The position numbers and the translations under genes are program-made. Below the pieces are notes generated by a model. The model saw only the letters and a program-made list of their open reading frames with translations. It had not been told where the DNA came from and made no database searches. Below are positions 8,219 through 16,398 of a DNA stretch of 64,000 bases, in pieces (within the stretch, counting starts at the first letter, position 1; each line of letters opens with the position of its first letter). Source of the DNA: Cupriavidus taiwanensis (lineage in GTDB: Bacteria; Pseudomonadota; Gammaproteobacteria; Burkholderiales; Burkholderiaceae); contig NZ_LT976854.1 in NCBI RefSeq assembly GCF_900249755.1, forward strand, positions 1,898,927 to 1,962,926, in the 5' to 3' direction.

Positions 8219-9781
8219 ATGCTACCGAGCGCCATGTATCCCGACCTGCTGGCCGACCTCGTCACCGACCTGCCCCACGCGGTGCGCCTGCAGCGGCTGG
8301 TCAGCGCGTTGCGCACGCATTTCCGCTGCGGCGCCGTGGCGCTGCTGCGGCTGGAAGAAGACCACCTGCGCCCGGTGGCGGTCGACGGCCTGGTGCGCGA
8401 TGCGCTGGGCCGGCGCTTCGCGGTGGGGCTGCACCCGCGCCTGGCCGCGATCCTGGCGCGCCGCGGGGTCACCTGCTTCCACCACGACAGCATGCTGCCC
8501 GACCCCTACGACGGCCTGATCGACGAGCACGTGGGCGAGCCGCTGCCGGTGCACGACTGCATGGGCACCCGGCTGGAAGTGGACGGACAGCCCTGGGGCG
8601 CGCTGACGCTGGATGCGCTGACGGTCGGCACCTTCGACGGCGCGGCGCAGGCCGAGCTGCAGCGGCTGACGGTGATCGTCGAAGCCGCCATCCGCACCAC
8701 CCGGCTGGAGGGCGAGATCCGCGCGCTGCAGCTGGCGCGCGGCACCCCCGCTGCCGACGAAGGCGCGGCCCCGCACGACATCGGCGCCGAGATCATCGGC
8801 CAGAGCGAGGCCATCGCCAACCTGCTGCATGAACTGGAAGTGGTCGCCGACACCGACCTGCCGGTGCTGCTGCTGGGCGAGACCGGCGTCGGCAAGGAAC
8901 TGTTCGCGCACCGCCTGCACCGCCAGTCGCGCCGGCGCGCGCAGCCGCTGGTGCATGTCAACTGCGCCGCGCTGCCTGAATCGCTGGCCGAGAGCGAACT
9001 GTTCGGCCACGCGCGCGGCGCTTTCTCCGGCGCCACCGGCGAGCGCCCGGGGCGCTTCGAGGCTGCCGACGGCGGCACCCTCTTCCTCGATGAAGTCGGC
9101 GAACTGCCGCTGGCGATCCAGGCCAAGCTGCTGCGCACGCTGCAGAACGGCGAGATCCAGCGGCTGGGCTCGGACCGCCCGCGCCGCGTCAACGTGCGCG
9201 TGATCGCCGCCACCAACCGCAACCTGCGCGAGCACGTGCGCGACGGCTCGTTCCGCGCCGACCTGTACCACCGCCTGTCGGTCTATCCGATCCCGATCCC
9301 GCCGCTGCGCGAGCGCGGCAACGACGTGCTGCTGCTGGCGGGGCGCTTCCTGGAGCTGAACCGCGCCCGCCTGGGGCTGCGCAGCCTGCGGCTGTCGGGC
9401 GGCGCGCAGGACGCGCTGCGCCACTACCGCTGGCCCGGCAACGTGCGCGAGCTGGAACACGTGGTCAGCCGCGCCGCGCTGCGCGCGGTCAGCCGCGGCG
9501 CGGGCCGCAACGACATCGTCACGCTGGAGCCGGAGCTGCTCGATCTCGACGGACTGGAACTGCCGGCGGCCGCCCAGGCCGGTGCTGGCGAGGCCCGCGC
9601 ATCCGCCACGCCGGCGCCGGCCGCAGGCCTCACGCTGCGCGACGCGGTCGAGCACACCCAGCGGGCCTGCATCGCGCAGGCGTTGCACGATCACGCCGGC
9701 AACTGGGCGCAGGCGGCGCGCCAGCTGGGCCTGGATGCCAGCAACCTGCACAAGCTGGCCAGGCGGCTGGGATGCAAGTGA
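8219..9781 (+). CDS. norR: NO-responsive sigma-54 transcription activator NorR
   Basis: 520 residues: N-terminal GAF domain (~1-170) that senses NO through a mononuclear iron, central AAA+ sigma-54 domain (~190-420; Walker A GETGVGKE, Walker B GGTLFLDEVGE, arginine-rich ATNRNLREHVR), C-terminal Fis-type helix-turn-helix (NWAQAARQLGLDASNLHKLARRL). The sigma-54-contacting loop reads GAFSGA instead of GAFTGA, a conservative but unusual change. I chose the ATG at 8219; 8234 is also possible; longer starts would run through the NorR sites. It is divergent from norAB, as in other Cupriavidus nor clusters. Confidence 0.95.
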   Translation: MLPSAMYPDLLADLVTDLPHAVRLQRLVSALRTHFRCGAVALLRLEEDHLRPVAVDGLVRDALGRRFAVGLHPRLAAILARRGVTCFHHDSMLPDPYDGLIDEHVGEPLPVHDCMGTRLEVDGQPWGALTLDALTVGTFDGAAQAELQRLTVIVEAAIRTTRLEGEIRALQLARGTPAADEGAAPHDIGAEIIGQSEAIANLLHELEVVADTDLPVLLLGETGVGKELFAHRLHRQSRRRAQPLVHVNCAALPESLAESELFGHARGAFSGATGERPGRFEAADGGTLFLDEVGELPLAIQAKLLRTLQNGEIQRLGSDRPRRVNVRVIAATNRNLREHVRDGSFRADLYHRLSVYPIPIPPLRERGNDVLLLAGRFLELNRARLGLRSLRLSGGAQDALRHYRWPGNVRELEHVVSRAALRAVSRGAGRNDIVTLEPELLDLDGLELPAAAQAGAGEARASATPAPAAGLTLRDAVEHTQRACIAQALHDHAGNWAQAARQLGLDASNLHKLARRLGCK

Positions 9782-9920
9782 ACGAGGTCCCGCTCCGCTT
9801 TCGCGGCATGGCAGGACGCGCCAATACCGCATAAGCTGATCCGGATGCCGCCGCAGGGCGCCATCGTCGTGTGCAGCAACTGCCGCCCACCAAGCGCACG
9901 GCCCACCACAGGAGCTTCCC

Positions 9921-10352
9921 GTGATGATGACCGCAATGCAGATGTTCTGGCCGCCGGGGTTCTGGCCCCTCCCCACCGCCTGCTCCGGCATGCAGCAGCT
10001 CGAGGCCATGCAGGACGACCTGGCCGGGACCTGGCGCCGCATGGCCGAACTCAACCTGGACTTCACCCGCACCCTGTTCGAGAACCTGCAGTTCGACGCC
10101 ATGGGCACGATGCTGGAGCCGGACCCCGAAGCCCGCTACGCGCGAGAAATCGCCAGCGAGCTGCCGCTGCTCGGCGGCCCGCTGCACTACGCTTCGGCCA
10201 TGCTCGAGCTGTATGCGCGGGCCCAGCAGAAGTGGATCGACGGCTGGGGCCACCTGCTGACGCGCGGCATGGGCTTCGACTGGCCGGGCCTGCAGCCGGA
10301 CGTGGTCGACATTCCCTTCTGGCTGGTGCGGGAAACCCCGAGGCGGGCCTGA
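9921..10352 (+). CDS. Conserved hypothetical protein, Trp/Met-rich, phasin-like in size
   Basis: 143 residues with no signal peptide or membrane segment. The N-terminus is rich in Met, Trp and Pro (MFWPPGFWPLP), followed by amphipathic helices (MQQLEAMQDDLAGTWRRMAEL, AMLELYARAQQKWIDGWGHLL). The amphipathic helical make-up and size vaguely recall phasins or granule-associated proteins, but I see no diagnostic motif. AGGAG precedes the ATG by about ten bases. It stands alone between norR and a diguanylate cyclase on the same strand and could be an extension of either transcription unit. Function unknown. Confidence 0.65.
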   Translation: MMMTAMQMFWPPGFWPLPTACSGMQQLEAMQDDLAGTWRRMAELNLDFTRTLFENLQFDAMGTMLEPDPEARYAREIASELPLLGGPLHYASAMLELYARAQQKWIDGWGHLLTRGMGFDWPGLQPDVVDIPFWLVRETPRRA

Positions 10353-10569
10353 GCGGGTCCTGATCCGGCGCGGCCGTTTGCCCGGCGGACCGGGCGACCG
10401 GGCGACCGGGCCTTCGGGCGGCCGCTGTTGCATCGGCGCACCCGCCGCCAAGCCGGCGATGCCGCCCGGTATCATGCTGGCTGACGAGATCGCGGAGCGC
10501 CGCAGCCGGCGTGCGCCTGGCCGGGCGGCGGCACCCACGCCCGGGTCTCGAAGACGCGCGCCGCCTTCA

Positions 10570-12147
10570 ATGCCCTCATATTCGCTGGTTCTCCTGCTCA
10601 CCGTCGCCGCGGTTGCCTGCATCGGCATGGCCATCGCCACCTGGCCGCGGCGCGACGACCCCACCGTGCAAGCCTTCCTGGTGCTCGCCGCCGGCGCGGC
10701 CACCTGGAGCGGCGGCCGATTGCTCGAGATCAGCGCGGCCGACCTGGCGGGGCGCATCCTGTGGGCCAAGATCCAGTACCTGGGCATCGTTGCCGTGCCG
10801 ATCGGCTGGCTGGTGGCGATGGTGCACCTGAGCCGCCCGCGCTACGTGGTGCCGTGGTCGCGGCTGTGGCTGCCGGTGCTGGCGGCGGTGGTCACCGTGG
10901 TGATGGTCTTTACCAACGAGCGCCACGGCCTGGTGTGGCCGCGCATCACGCTGATGCCGCCGGGCGTCGCGCCCGGCGCGGTGTTCGACCATGGCATCGG
11001 CTATGCCGTGGTGGCGGCGTGGACATACCTGCTGCTGGCGCTGAGCCTGTATTTCCTGGTCACGGCCGAGGTACCCAACGGCGCCCTGTCGCGCCGCGGG
11101 CGCGCCATCCTGGGCGCGGGCCTGGCCCTGCCGCTGGCGGCCAATGTCGCGTATCTCAGCCGCTGGACCGGGCCGCTGGGCGGAGACCTGACGCCGGCAA
11201 CGTTCTCGCTGATGGCGGCGCTGGTGTGGTTCTGCGGGCTGCGCACGCACCTGGACGATATCGGCCACTACGCGCGGCTGCGCGTGTTCGATGCGCTCGG
11301 CGAGGGCTGCGTCATCGTCGACCGCCATGGCACCATCGTCGAATTCAATCCCGCCGCGGCGCAACTGTGGCCGGCGCTGCGCCGGGGCGATCCGCTGCCC
11401 GCCGGCTGGGACACTGCGCTGCGGCCTTCCGCTGTGGCGCGCGCTGCCGACAGCGCCGCCGCGCCCTTCGTCCCGCCGGGCGCGCCGTTCGAGCTGACCG
11501 GCGAGCGCGTCGCGCGCCTGGACGGCCGGCAGATCGGCAGCCTGCTGTTCCTGCGCGACATCAGCCGCTTCCAGTCGCGCGAACTGGCGCTGAGCGCGAG
11601 GCTGGGCCAGACCGAAGAGCAGCTGTGGCAGGTGCAGGCCGACCTGGATATCGACGCCCTCACCGGCATCCGCAACCGCCGCTATTTCCAGCGCGAATCG
11701 ATCGCCGCCGTGACCCGCGCGTGCGAGCGCGGCGAGCCGCTGGGGCTGCTGATCCTGGACGTGGACCAGTTCAAGCAATACAACGACCTGCATGGCCACA
11801 TGGCCGGCGACGATTGCCTGCGCCAGATCGCCTGCGCCCTCAGCGGCGTGCTGCACGGCGAGCAGTTCTGCGCGCGGCTGGGCGGCGAGGAATTCGCCGC
11901 GGTGCTGCCCGGCGCCAGCCGCGACGAGACCCGCGAGCTGGCGCGCCGCATGGTGGCCGCGGTGCGCGACCTGGGCATCGCGCACCACGGCACGCCGGTG
12001 CAGCCGGTGGTGACGATCAGCGTGGGCGCGGTCTGCGCCGTGCCCGAAGCGCCGCGGCTGGAGCCGCTGCTGCACCGTGCCGACAGCGCCATGTACCGCG
12101 CCAAGCGCGCCGGGCGCAACCGCTTCATGCTGGACGGCGACGCCTGA
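10570..12147 (+). CDS. Membrane diguanylate cyclase with N-terminal 7TM sensor
   Basis: 525 residues. Residues 1-225 hold seven hydrophobic segments resembling the histidine-kinase 7TM sensor module; a PAS-like domain follows (~235-335: FDALGEGCVIVDRHGTIVEF); a short coiled linker leads to the GGDEF domain (~360-525) starting DALTGIRNRRYF with active-site GGEEF at residues 438-442. The enzyme should make cyclic di-GMP from two GTP. No RxxD inhibitory site lies five residues before GGEEF, so product inhibition is likely weak. The 217-base upstream region contains three direct 8-base copies of ACCGGGCG-like sequence (10388-10410) but no clear promoter. It converges on ubiT. Confidence 0.92.
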   Translation: MPSYSLVLLLTVAAVACIGMAIATWPRRDDPTVQAFLVLAAGAATWSGGRLLEISAADLAGRILWAKIQYLGIVAVPIGWLVAMVHLSRPRYVVPWSRLWLPVLAAVVTVVMVFTNERHGLVWPRITLMPPGVAPGAVFDHGIGYAVVAAWTYLLLALSLYFLVTAEVPNGALSRRGRAILGAGLALPLAANVAYLSRWTGPLGGDLTPATFSLMAALVWFCGLRTHLDDIGHYARLRVFDALGEGCVIVDRHGTIVEFNPAAAQLWPALRRGDPLPAGWDTALRPSAVARAADSAAAPFVPPGAPFELTGERVARLDGRQIGSLLFLRDISRFQSRELALSARLGQTEEQLWQVQADLDIDALTGIRNRRYFQRESIAAVTRACERGEPLGLLILDVDQFKQYNDLHGHMAGDDCLRQIACALSGVLHGEQFCARLGGEEFAAVLPGASRDETRELARRMVAAVRDLGIAHHGTPVQPVVTISVGAVCAVPEAPRLEPLLHRADSAMYRAKRAGRNRFMLDGDA

Positions 12148-12154
12148 GCCGCAC

Positions 12155-12619
12155 TCAGGAGGCCGCCCGCGTCCCGCCCGCGGCGGCGCCGTGCAGCGCC
12201 ACCAGCCGCGCCGCGGCCTGGCTGACCCACGCGGGCCGCGGCGCGGCATCGAGCCAGTACTTGACCTCCAGCCCCAGCGCGGTATCGCCGCTGATCACCA
12301 GCCGGCGCTGGAAGAACAGCGTATCGGTATCGGCCTCGCCGCCCAGCAGGCGCAGGTAGTCCACCGCGCAGGCACGCAGCGTCAGCGCGGGTTCGGCATC
12401 CGGCGCCCCGGCGCGAAAGCGCCCGCCTTCGCAGCGGAACGGCACGTCCAGTTCCAGGTCCTGCACCGTCAGCAGGAAGGCGTGTCCATCCAGCGCCGCG
12501 GGCGGCTCCAGCCAGCCCGCGCGGCGCGCCAGCTCCAGCGCGGCCACCAGCGGCAGCGCCCGCGCGCGTGCCGGCAGGCGCCGGTGCACGCCCGCCATCA
12601 GCTTGTGCAGCGCGCTCAT
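12155..12619 (-). CDS. ubiT: UbiT, SCP2-domain accessory protein for anaerobic ubiquinone synthesis
   Basis: 154 residues with an SCP2-type lipid-binding domain (LEPPAALDGHAFLLTVQDLELDVPF; DTDTLFFQRRLVISGDTALGLEVKYWLD). UbiT binds isoprenoid ubiquinone intermediates and works with UbiU and UbiV in the oxygen-independent pathway. It is the last gene of ubiU-ubiV-ubiT and starts with an ATGA overlap on the ubiV stop, so translation is coupled. The start chosen is the only one consistent with this overlap. A 6-bp CTGAGG stem sits between its 3' end and the convergent cyclase gene. Confidence 0.92.
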   Translation of the reverse strand: MSALHKLMAGVHRRLPARARALPLVAALELARRAGWLEPPAALDGHAFLLTVQDLELDVPFRCEGGRFRAGAPDAEPALTLRACAVDYLRLLGGEADTDTLFFQRRLVISGDTALGLEVKYWLDAAPRPAWVSQAAARLVALHGAAAGGTRAAS

Positions 12620-13608
12620 GTGCGGGCCTCCCAGGCGATGCCGGCGCGGCCGTGCCAGTAGCCGTTGCACGGCTCGGCGCCGGCCGGCGTGATACCGCTG
12701 GGCGCGGGTGCGCGTTGGCCCGCGCGGATGGCCGCCAGCTGCTGCACCACCGCGAACGTGCCCGACGAATGCGGGCTGACGCGCAGCATGTCGACTCCCA
12801 TCGCGGCCATGGCCAGCGCCTCGCCGCACAGGTCCAGGCAGGTGGCGCTCTGCGTCTGCACCCCGTTCAGCGTGAAGAAGGCCTGCCCTTCGCCGGTGGC
12901 GGCGACCAGGCCATCGGGATAATCCATGCAGCGGAATTCGCAACTGTCCTTGCGCAGGCGATGGTGGCGCGCGGTAAAGCAGCGCGCCGAGAACGCCAGC
13001 GGCAGGCGGCCCCAGACGAAGGCCTCCAGCTGCATGCCGCCCGGCCGCGCCGCCGCCAGCGCGGCCAGCGTGGCGCCATCCATTTCCACCGGCGCGACGC
13101 AGCCCGCCGCGCCCAGCCCGGCCAGCCACGCCAGCGTATCGGCATGGTAGGCATTGAGGTGCGGGCCGCCGACAAAGGGCCGCCCGGCCATGCATCGCAC
13201 CGCGCCCAGGTCGTTGGCCTCGACCAGGTAGTCGTCCTGCGCGCAGGCGCGCCGCATCCAGGCGATATCGGTATCGGACTCGACCAGCACCGGCGTGCAC
13301 AGCACCACCTCCTTGCCGGCCTCGCGCAGCATCTGCGCGATTTCCAGCCATTGCGCATGGCGGATTTCGTGGCGGCGGGTGCAGACGGTTTCGCCCAGGT
13401 AGACGCGGTCCACCGGCGCATCGGCGACCGACGCATAGAACTGCAGCACGGCCTCGCGCGGCCAGTAGTACAGCAGCGGACCCAGGGCGATGCCGAAGCC
13501 CGGCATCGCGGCGGCGTGCGGCATCGTGGCCGCGGCGGTGTGTGGCATGGAAAGCTCCAGCGGGGCCGGCATGGCCGGCATGTCCGGATACAGGCAGGTT
13601 GCTGTCAT
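12616..13608 (-). CDS. ubiV: UbiV, U32-family Fe-S protein for O2-independent hydroxylation of ubiquinone precursors
   Basis: 330 residues, peptidase-U32 fold. Cysteines likely to hold a [4Fe-4S] cluster are visible in GETVCTRRHE near the N-terminus and in the cluster ARCFTARHHRLRKDSCEFRC further on, the UbiV spacing. UbiU and UbiV form a complex that hydroxylates the ubiquinone ring without oxygen, using prephenate as donor in characterised systems. The ATG at 13608 follows the ubiU stop by 4 bases. An Ala/Met/Pro-rich leader of ~30 residues precedes the conserved LGPLLYYWPREAV; a later start (for example the Met before PGFGIALGP) cannot be excluded. Confidence 0.93.
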   Translation of the reverse strand: MTATCLYPDMPAMPAPLELSMPHTAAATMPHAAAMPGFGIALGPLLYYWPREAVLQFYASVADAPVDRVYLGETVCTRRHEIRHAQWLEIAQMLREAGKEVVLCTPVLVESDTDIAWMRRACAQDDYLVEANDLGAVRCMAGRPFVGGPHLNAYHADTLAWLAGLGAAGCVAPVEMDGATLAALAAARPGGMQLEAFVWGRLPLAFSARCFTARHHRLRKDSCEFRCMDYPDGLVAATGEGQAFFTLNGVQTQSATCLDLCGEALAMAAMGVDMLRVSPHSSGTFAVVQQLAAIRAGQRAPAPSGITPAGAEPCNGYWHGRAGIAWEART

Positions 13609-13612
13609 GGCG

Positions 13613-14653
13613 TCAGCGCCAGGGGCGGTCATAGGCGCCCTGCGTGACCTGGTCGCCTTCGGCATGGCGCCCCAGCGTGCCCTGCCACTCCTGGCGCGGC
13701 GCGAAGCGGGCCGGATCGGCGCAGGCGGCGTCGATGGCCGCGCGCAGCACGCCGACCACATCGCCCACGTAGCGCGGGCTGCGCTGGCGCCCTTCGATCT
13801 TGATCGCGGCGATGCCCATGTCGACCAGCGCGGGCAGCAGCGACAGCGCATTCAGGCTGGTCGGCTCTTCCAGCACGTAGCCGCGCTCACCCTCGACCTC
13901 GAAGCGGCCCTTGCACAGCGTCGGATAGCCGGCCGGCTCGCCGGGCGCGTAGCTGTCGATCAGGATGCCCGACAGCCGCGCCTGCATGGTGCCGTCCTGC
14001 TCGGTCCAGCGCACCGCATGCGCGGGCGAGCACACCCCCTTGTTGTTGGGCGAATCGCCGGTGGCATAGGAAGACAGCAGGCAACGCCCCTCGGCCATCA
14101 CGCACAGGCTGCCGAAGCCGAACACCTCCAGCTCGACGCTGGTCTGGCGCGCCAGCTTGCCGATCTGCGCCAGCGACAGCACGCGCGGCAGCACCACGCG
14201 GCGGATGTTGAAGCGCTCGCGCATCAGTTCGATGGCGTCGGCGTGCGTGGCCGAGCCCTGCACCGACAGGTGCAGCCGCAGGTCGGGATGGCGCGCGCAG
14301 GCGTAGCCCATCAGGCCCGCGTCGGCCATGATCACGGCGTCGGCGCCAAGCTCCGCGGCCGCGTCGACAGCGCGGTGCCACTGCGCCACCGCGCCCATCT
14401 GCGCGAAGGTGTTGATGGCGAACAGTACCTCGGCGCCGCGCGCATGGGCCTCGGCCACACCGGTGCGGATGTCGGCCTCGGTGAAATTCAGGCCGCCGAA
14501 ATTGCGCGCGTTGGTGGCATCGCGCAGGCCCAGGTAGACCGCGTCGGCGCCGTGCTGCAGCGCCATGCGCAGCGCCGCCAGCGAGCCGGCGGGCGCCACC
14601 AGTTGCGGGCGGCGCGGCGGAGAGTCGGAGCGGGCGGGGTTGGAACAGGTCAT
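13613..14653 (-). CDS. ubiU: UbiU, U32-family Fe-S protein for O2-independent ubiquinone synthesis
   Basis: 346 residues. The U32 core begins at PQLVAPAGSLAALRMALQHGADAVYLG; the four cluster cysteines lie in FGSLCVMAEGRCLLSS, NNKGVCSPAH and YPTLCKGRF, matching UbiU. It opens the ubiUVT operon, which lets the cell make ubiquinone during anaerobic (denitrifying) growth, fitting the nor and nar genes nearby. The start at 14653 is the first Met giving the usual short leader; longer frames run through the promoter. Upstream at 14700-14741 is an FNR/Dnr-like box with correctly spaced -10, so anaerobic induction is likely. Confidence 0.94.
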   Translation of the reverse strand: MTCSNPARSDSPPRRPQLVAPAGSLAALRMALQHGADAVYLGLRDATNARNFGGLNFTEADIRTGVAEAHARGAEVLFAINTFAQMGAVAQWHRAVDAAAELGADAVIMADAGLMGYACARHPDLRLHLSVQGSATHADAIELMRERFNIRRVVLPRVLSLAQIGKLARQTSVELEVFGFGSLCVMAEGRCLLSSYATGDSPNNKGVCSPAHAVRWTEQDGTMQARLSGILIDSYAPGEPAGYPTLCKGRFEVEGERGYVLEEPTSLNALSLLPALVDMGIAAIKIEGRQRSPRYVGDVVGVLRAAIDAACADPARFAPRQEWQGTLGRHAEGDQVTQGAYDRPWR

Positions 14654-14699
14654 CGGTGATGGCGCCGGCGGCGGCGCGGGGGAAGGAAGACAGCGGCCG

Positions 14700-14741
14700 A
14701 TGCTAGCCAAGCGTCCGCGCCATGGGCTTGACCGCGCGCAA
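14700..14741 (-). promoter_or_regulatory. FNR/Dnr-like box and -10 of the ubiUVT operon
   Basis: The box TTGACCGCGCGCAA (14728-14741, plus-strand reading) resembles the betaproteobacterial FNR-family consensus TTGAC-N4-GTCAA. On the minus strand, TAGCAT (14700-14705) follows 22 bases later, which puts the box at about -41.5, the class II activator position. The identical box-to--10 spacing and the same TAGCAT occur in front of the membrane protein at 17703. Confidence 0.65.
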
Positions 14742-14817
14742 ACCCACGCCAACGGCACCCGGGCCGCGACGGGCTACGCCGGACGGCGTAGGCCGATGGC
14801 AGGCCACCCGGCCGGGG

Positions 14818-14831
14818 TTGACCTGCGGCAA
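14818..14831 (+). promoter_or_regulatory. FNR/Dnr-like box upstream of the nitronate monooxygenase-like gene
   Basis: TTGACCTGCGGCAA differs by one base from TTGACCTGCGTCAA, a common FNR-family site in this group. Its centre is ~103 bases before the ATG at 14928. The -10 region expected around 14854 is poor, so the promoter itself is uncertain. Confidence 0.55.
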
Positions 14832-14927
14832 ACGCGGGCCCGCACCGCTGTGCCACGCTTGCGCGTCATCCCCGCGCCGGGGCCCGCCGTGGCGGCCCGG
14901 CGCTCATCCTCTTGCGGAGATCCGTTT

Positions 14928-16097
14928 ATGAATCACCCCTGGCTCAAGCTGGGCGGCCGCCGCCTGCTGCCGATCGTGCAGGGCGGCATGGGCATCGGCA
15001 TCTCGGCGCACCGGCTGGCCGGCGCCGTCGCGCGCGAAAACGGCGTCGGCACCATCGCCAGCATCGACCTGCGCCACCACCACCCCGACCTGATGGCGCG
15101 CACCCGCGGCAGCCGCGACAAGCCGGCCATCGAAGCCGCCAACCTCGAGGCGCTGGACCGCGAGATCCGCGCCGCCCGCGCCGCGTCCGAAGGCCGCGGC
15201 CTGATCGCCGTCAACGTGATGAAGGCCGTCGGCTCGCACGCGGCGCTGGTGCGGCAAGCCTGCGAAAGCGGCGCCGATGCCATCGTCATGGGCGCCGGCC
15301 TGCCGCTGGACCTGCCCGAGCTGACCGCCGGCCATCCCAAGGTAGCGCTGATCCCGATCCTGTCGGAGTCACGCGGCATCGGCCTGGTGCTGCGCCGCTG
15401 GATGAAGAAGGGCCGGCTGCCCGACGCCATCGTGGTCGAACACCCCGCGCACGCCGGCGGCCACCTCGGTGCGGCCACCATCCAGGACCTGTCCGAGCCG
15501 CGCTTTTCGTTCTCGCGCGTGCTCGGCGAATGCCGCGAGCTGTTCGCGCAGCTGGGCCTGGCCTGGGACAGCATCCCGCTGATCCTCGCGGGCGGCGTCG
15601 ACAGCCACGCCAAGGTGCGCCACTGGCTGGGCGAAGGCGCCGCCGCGGTGCAGCTGGGCACGGCCTTCGCCGTGACCGAGGAATGCGATGCGCATCCCGC
15701 CTTCAAGCAAGTGCTGGCCACCGCGCGGCCGGAAACCCTGCGCGAATTCACCAGCGTGGCAGGCCTGCCCGCGCGCGCGGTGCTGACGCCATGGCTGCAG
15801 CGCTACCTGTCCAGCGAGGCGCGCCTGCAGCGCCGCGCCCGCGTGCGCGAGTGCCTGGAAGGCTTCGATTGCCTGCAGGCGTGTGGGCTGCGCGACGGCA
15901 TCGCGCGCATCGGCCAGTTCTGCATCGACCTGAAGCTGGCGCAGGCCGTGCGCGGCGACGTGGAACGCGGCCTGTTCTTCCGCGGCCGCGGGGCGCTGCC
16001 GTTCGGCGAGGCGATCCGGACGGTGGCGGAGTTGATGCATTACCTGATGACGGGGGAGAAGCCGGCGGGGCTGGCGCCGGCACGCGCTGGAGGCTGA
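14928..16097 (+). CDS. Nitronate monooxygenase-like flavoprotein (2-nitropropane dioxygenase family)
   Basis: 389 residues. TIM-barrel FMN protein with LLPIVQGGMGIGISAHRLAGAVA at the start, the phosphate/flavin loops VVEHPAHAGGHLG and LAGGVDSHAKVRHWLGEGAAAVQLGTAF. Its long C-terminal part with FDCLQACGLRDGIARIGQFC holds extra cysteines not found in classical enzymes. True nitronate oxidation requires oxygen; the location between ubiUVT and narXL and the FNR-like box suggest an anaerobic role in this subfamily, perhaps FMN-dependent redox chemistry, but that is inference. GCGGAGA precedes the ATG. Repeats follow downstream at 16176. Confidence 0.85.
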   Translation: MNHPWLKLGGRRLLPIVQGGMGIGISAHRLAGAVARENGVGTIASIDLRHHHPDLMARTRGSRDKPAIEAANLEALDREIRAARAASEGRGLIAVNVMKAVGSHAALVRQACESGADAIVMGAGLPLDLPELTAGHPKVALIPILSESRGIGLVLRRWMKKGRLPDAIVVEHPAHAGGHLGAATIQDLSEPRFSFSRVLGECRELFAQLGLAWDSIPLILAGGVDSHAKVRHWLGEGAAAVQLGTAFAVTEECDAHPAFKQVLATARPETLREFTSVAGLPARAVLTPWLQRYLSSEARLQRRARVRECLEGFDCLQACGLRDGIARIGQFCIDLKLAQAVRGDVERGLFFRGRGALPFGEAIRTVAELMHYLMTGEKPAGLAPARAGG

Positions 16098-16175
16098 CAG
16101 CAAACGCTGAGGACATGGGAGCGAGAGACCCGTGAGGCCGGCAAGTGCAATGGGCTCCCGCTCAGCGCCGGTGTG

Positions 16176-16398
16176 CTCCCTCTCCCGCTTGCGGGAGAGG
16201 GTCGGGGTGAGGGCCGGGCGCGTCAACGAAGTCAGGCGTTTGCGGTATGCAAAGGCCTGCCCTCACCCCCTGCCCCTCTCCCGCAAGCGGGAGAGGGGAG
16301 CAAACCGGCAGCGCGCCAGACCATGCCCGCCCTCACCAACGCCGCCCGAACCAGGCTCCCCTCGCCCGCTTGCGGGAGAGGGGTGGGGGAGAGGGCAT
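16176..16398. repeat. Three REP/BIME-type palindromic repeats in alternating orientation
   Basis: Copies at about 16176-16213 (+), 16257-16300 (-) and 16353-16398 (+) share the hairpin core CTCCCGCTTGCGGGAG with flanking CCCT/AGGG and an adjoining GGGGTGAGGG-like tail. Alternation of orientation is the BIME arrangement. The cores can also act as transcript terminators for the gene ending at 16097. The third copy lies inside the 3' end of the convergent membrane-protein gene and encodes its last residues. Confidence 0.85.

Noticed and set aside
12616..14653. U32 'peptidase/collagenase' annotation for the two tandem genes
   Set aside because: The cluster cysteines and linkage to an SCP2 protein identify UbiU and UbiV; protease activity is not supported.
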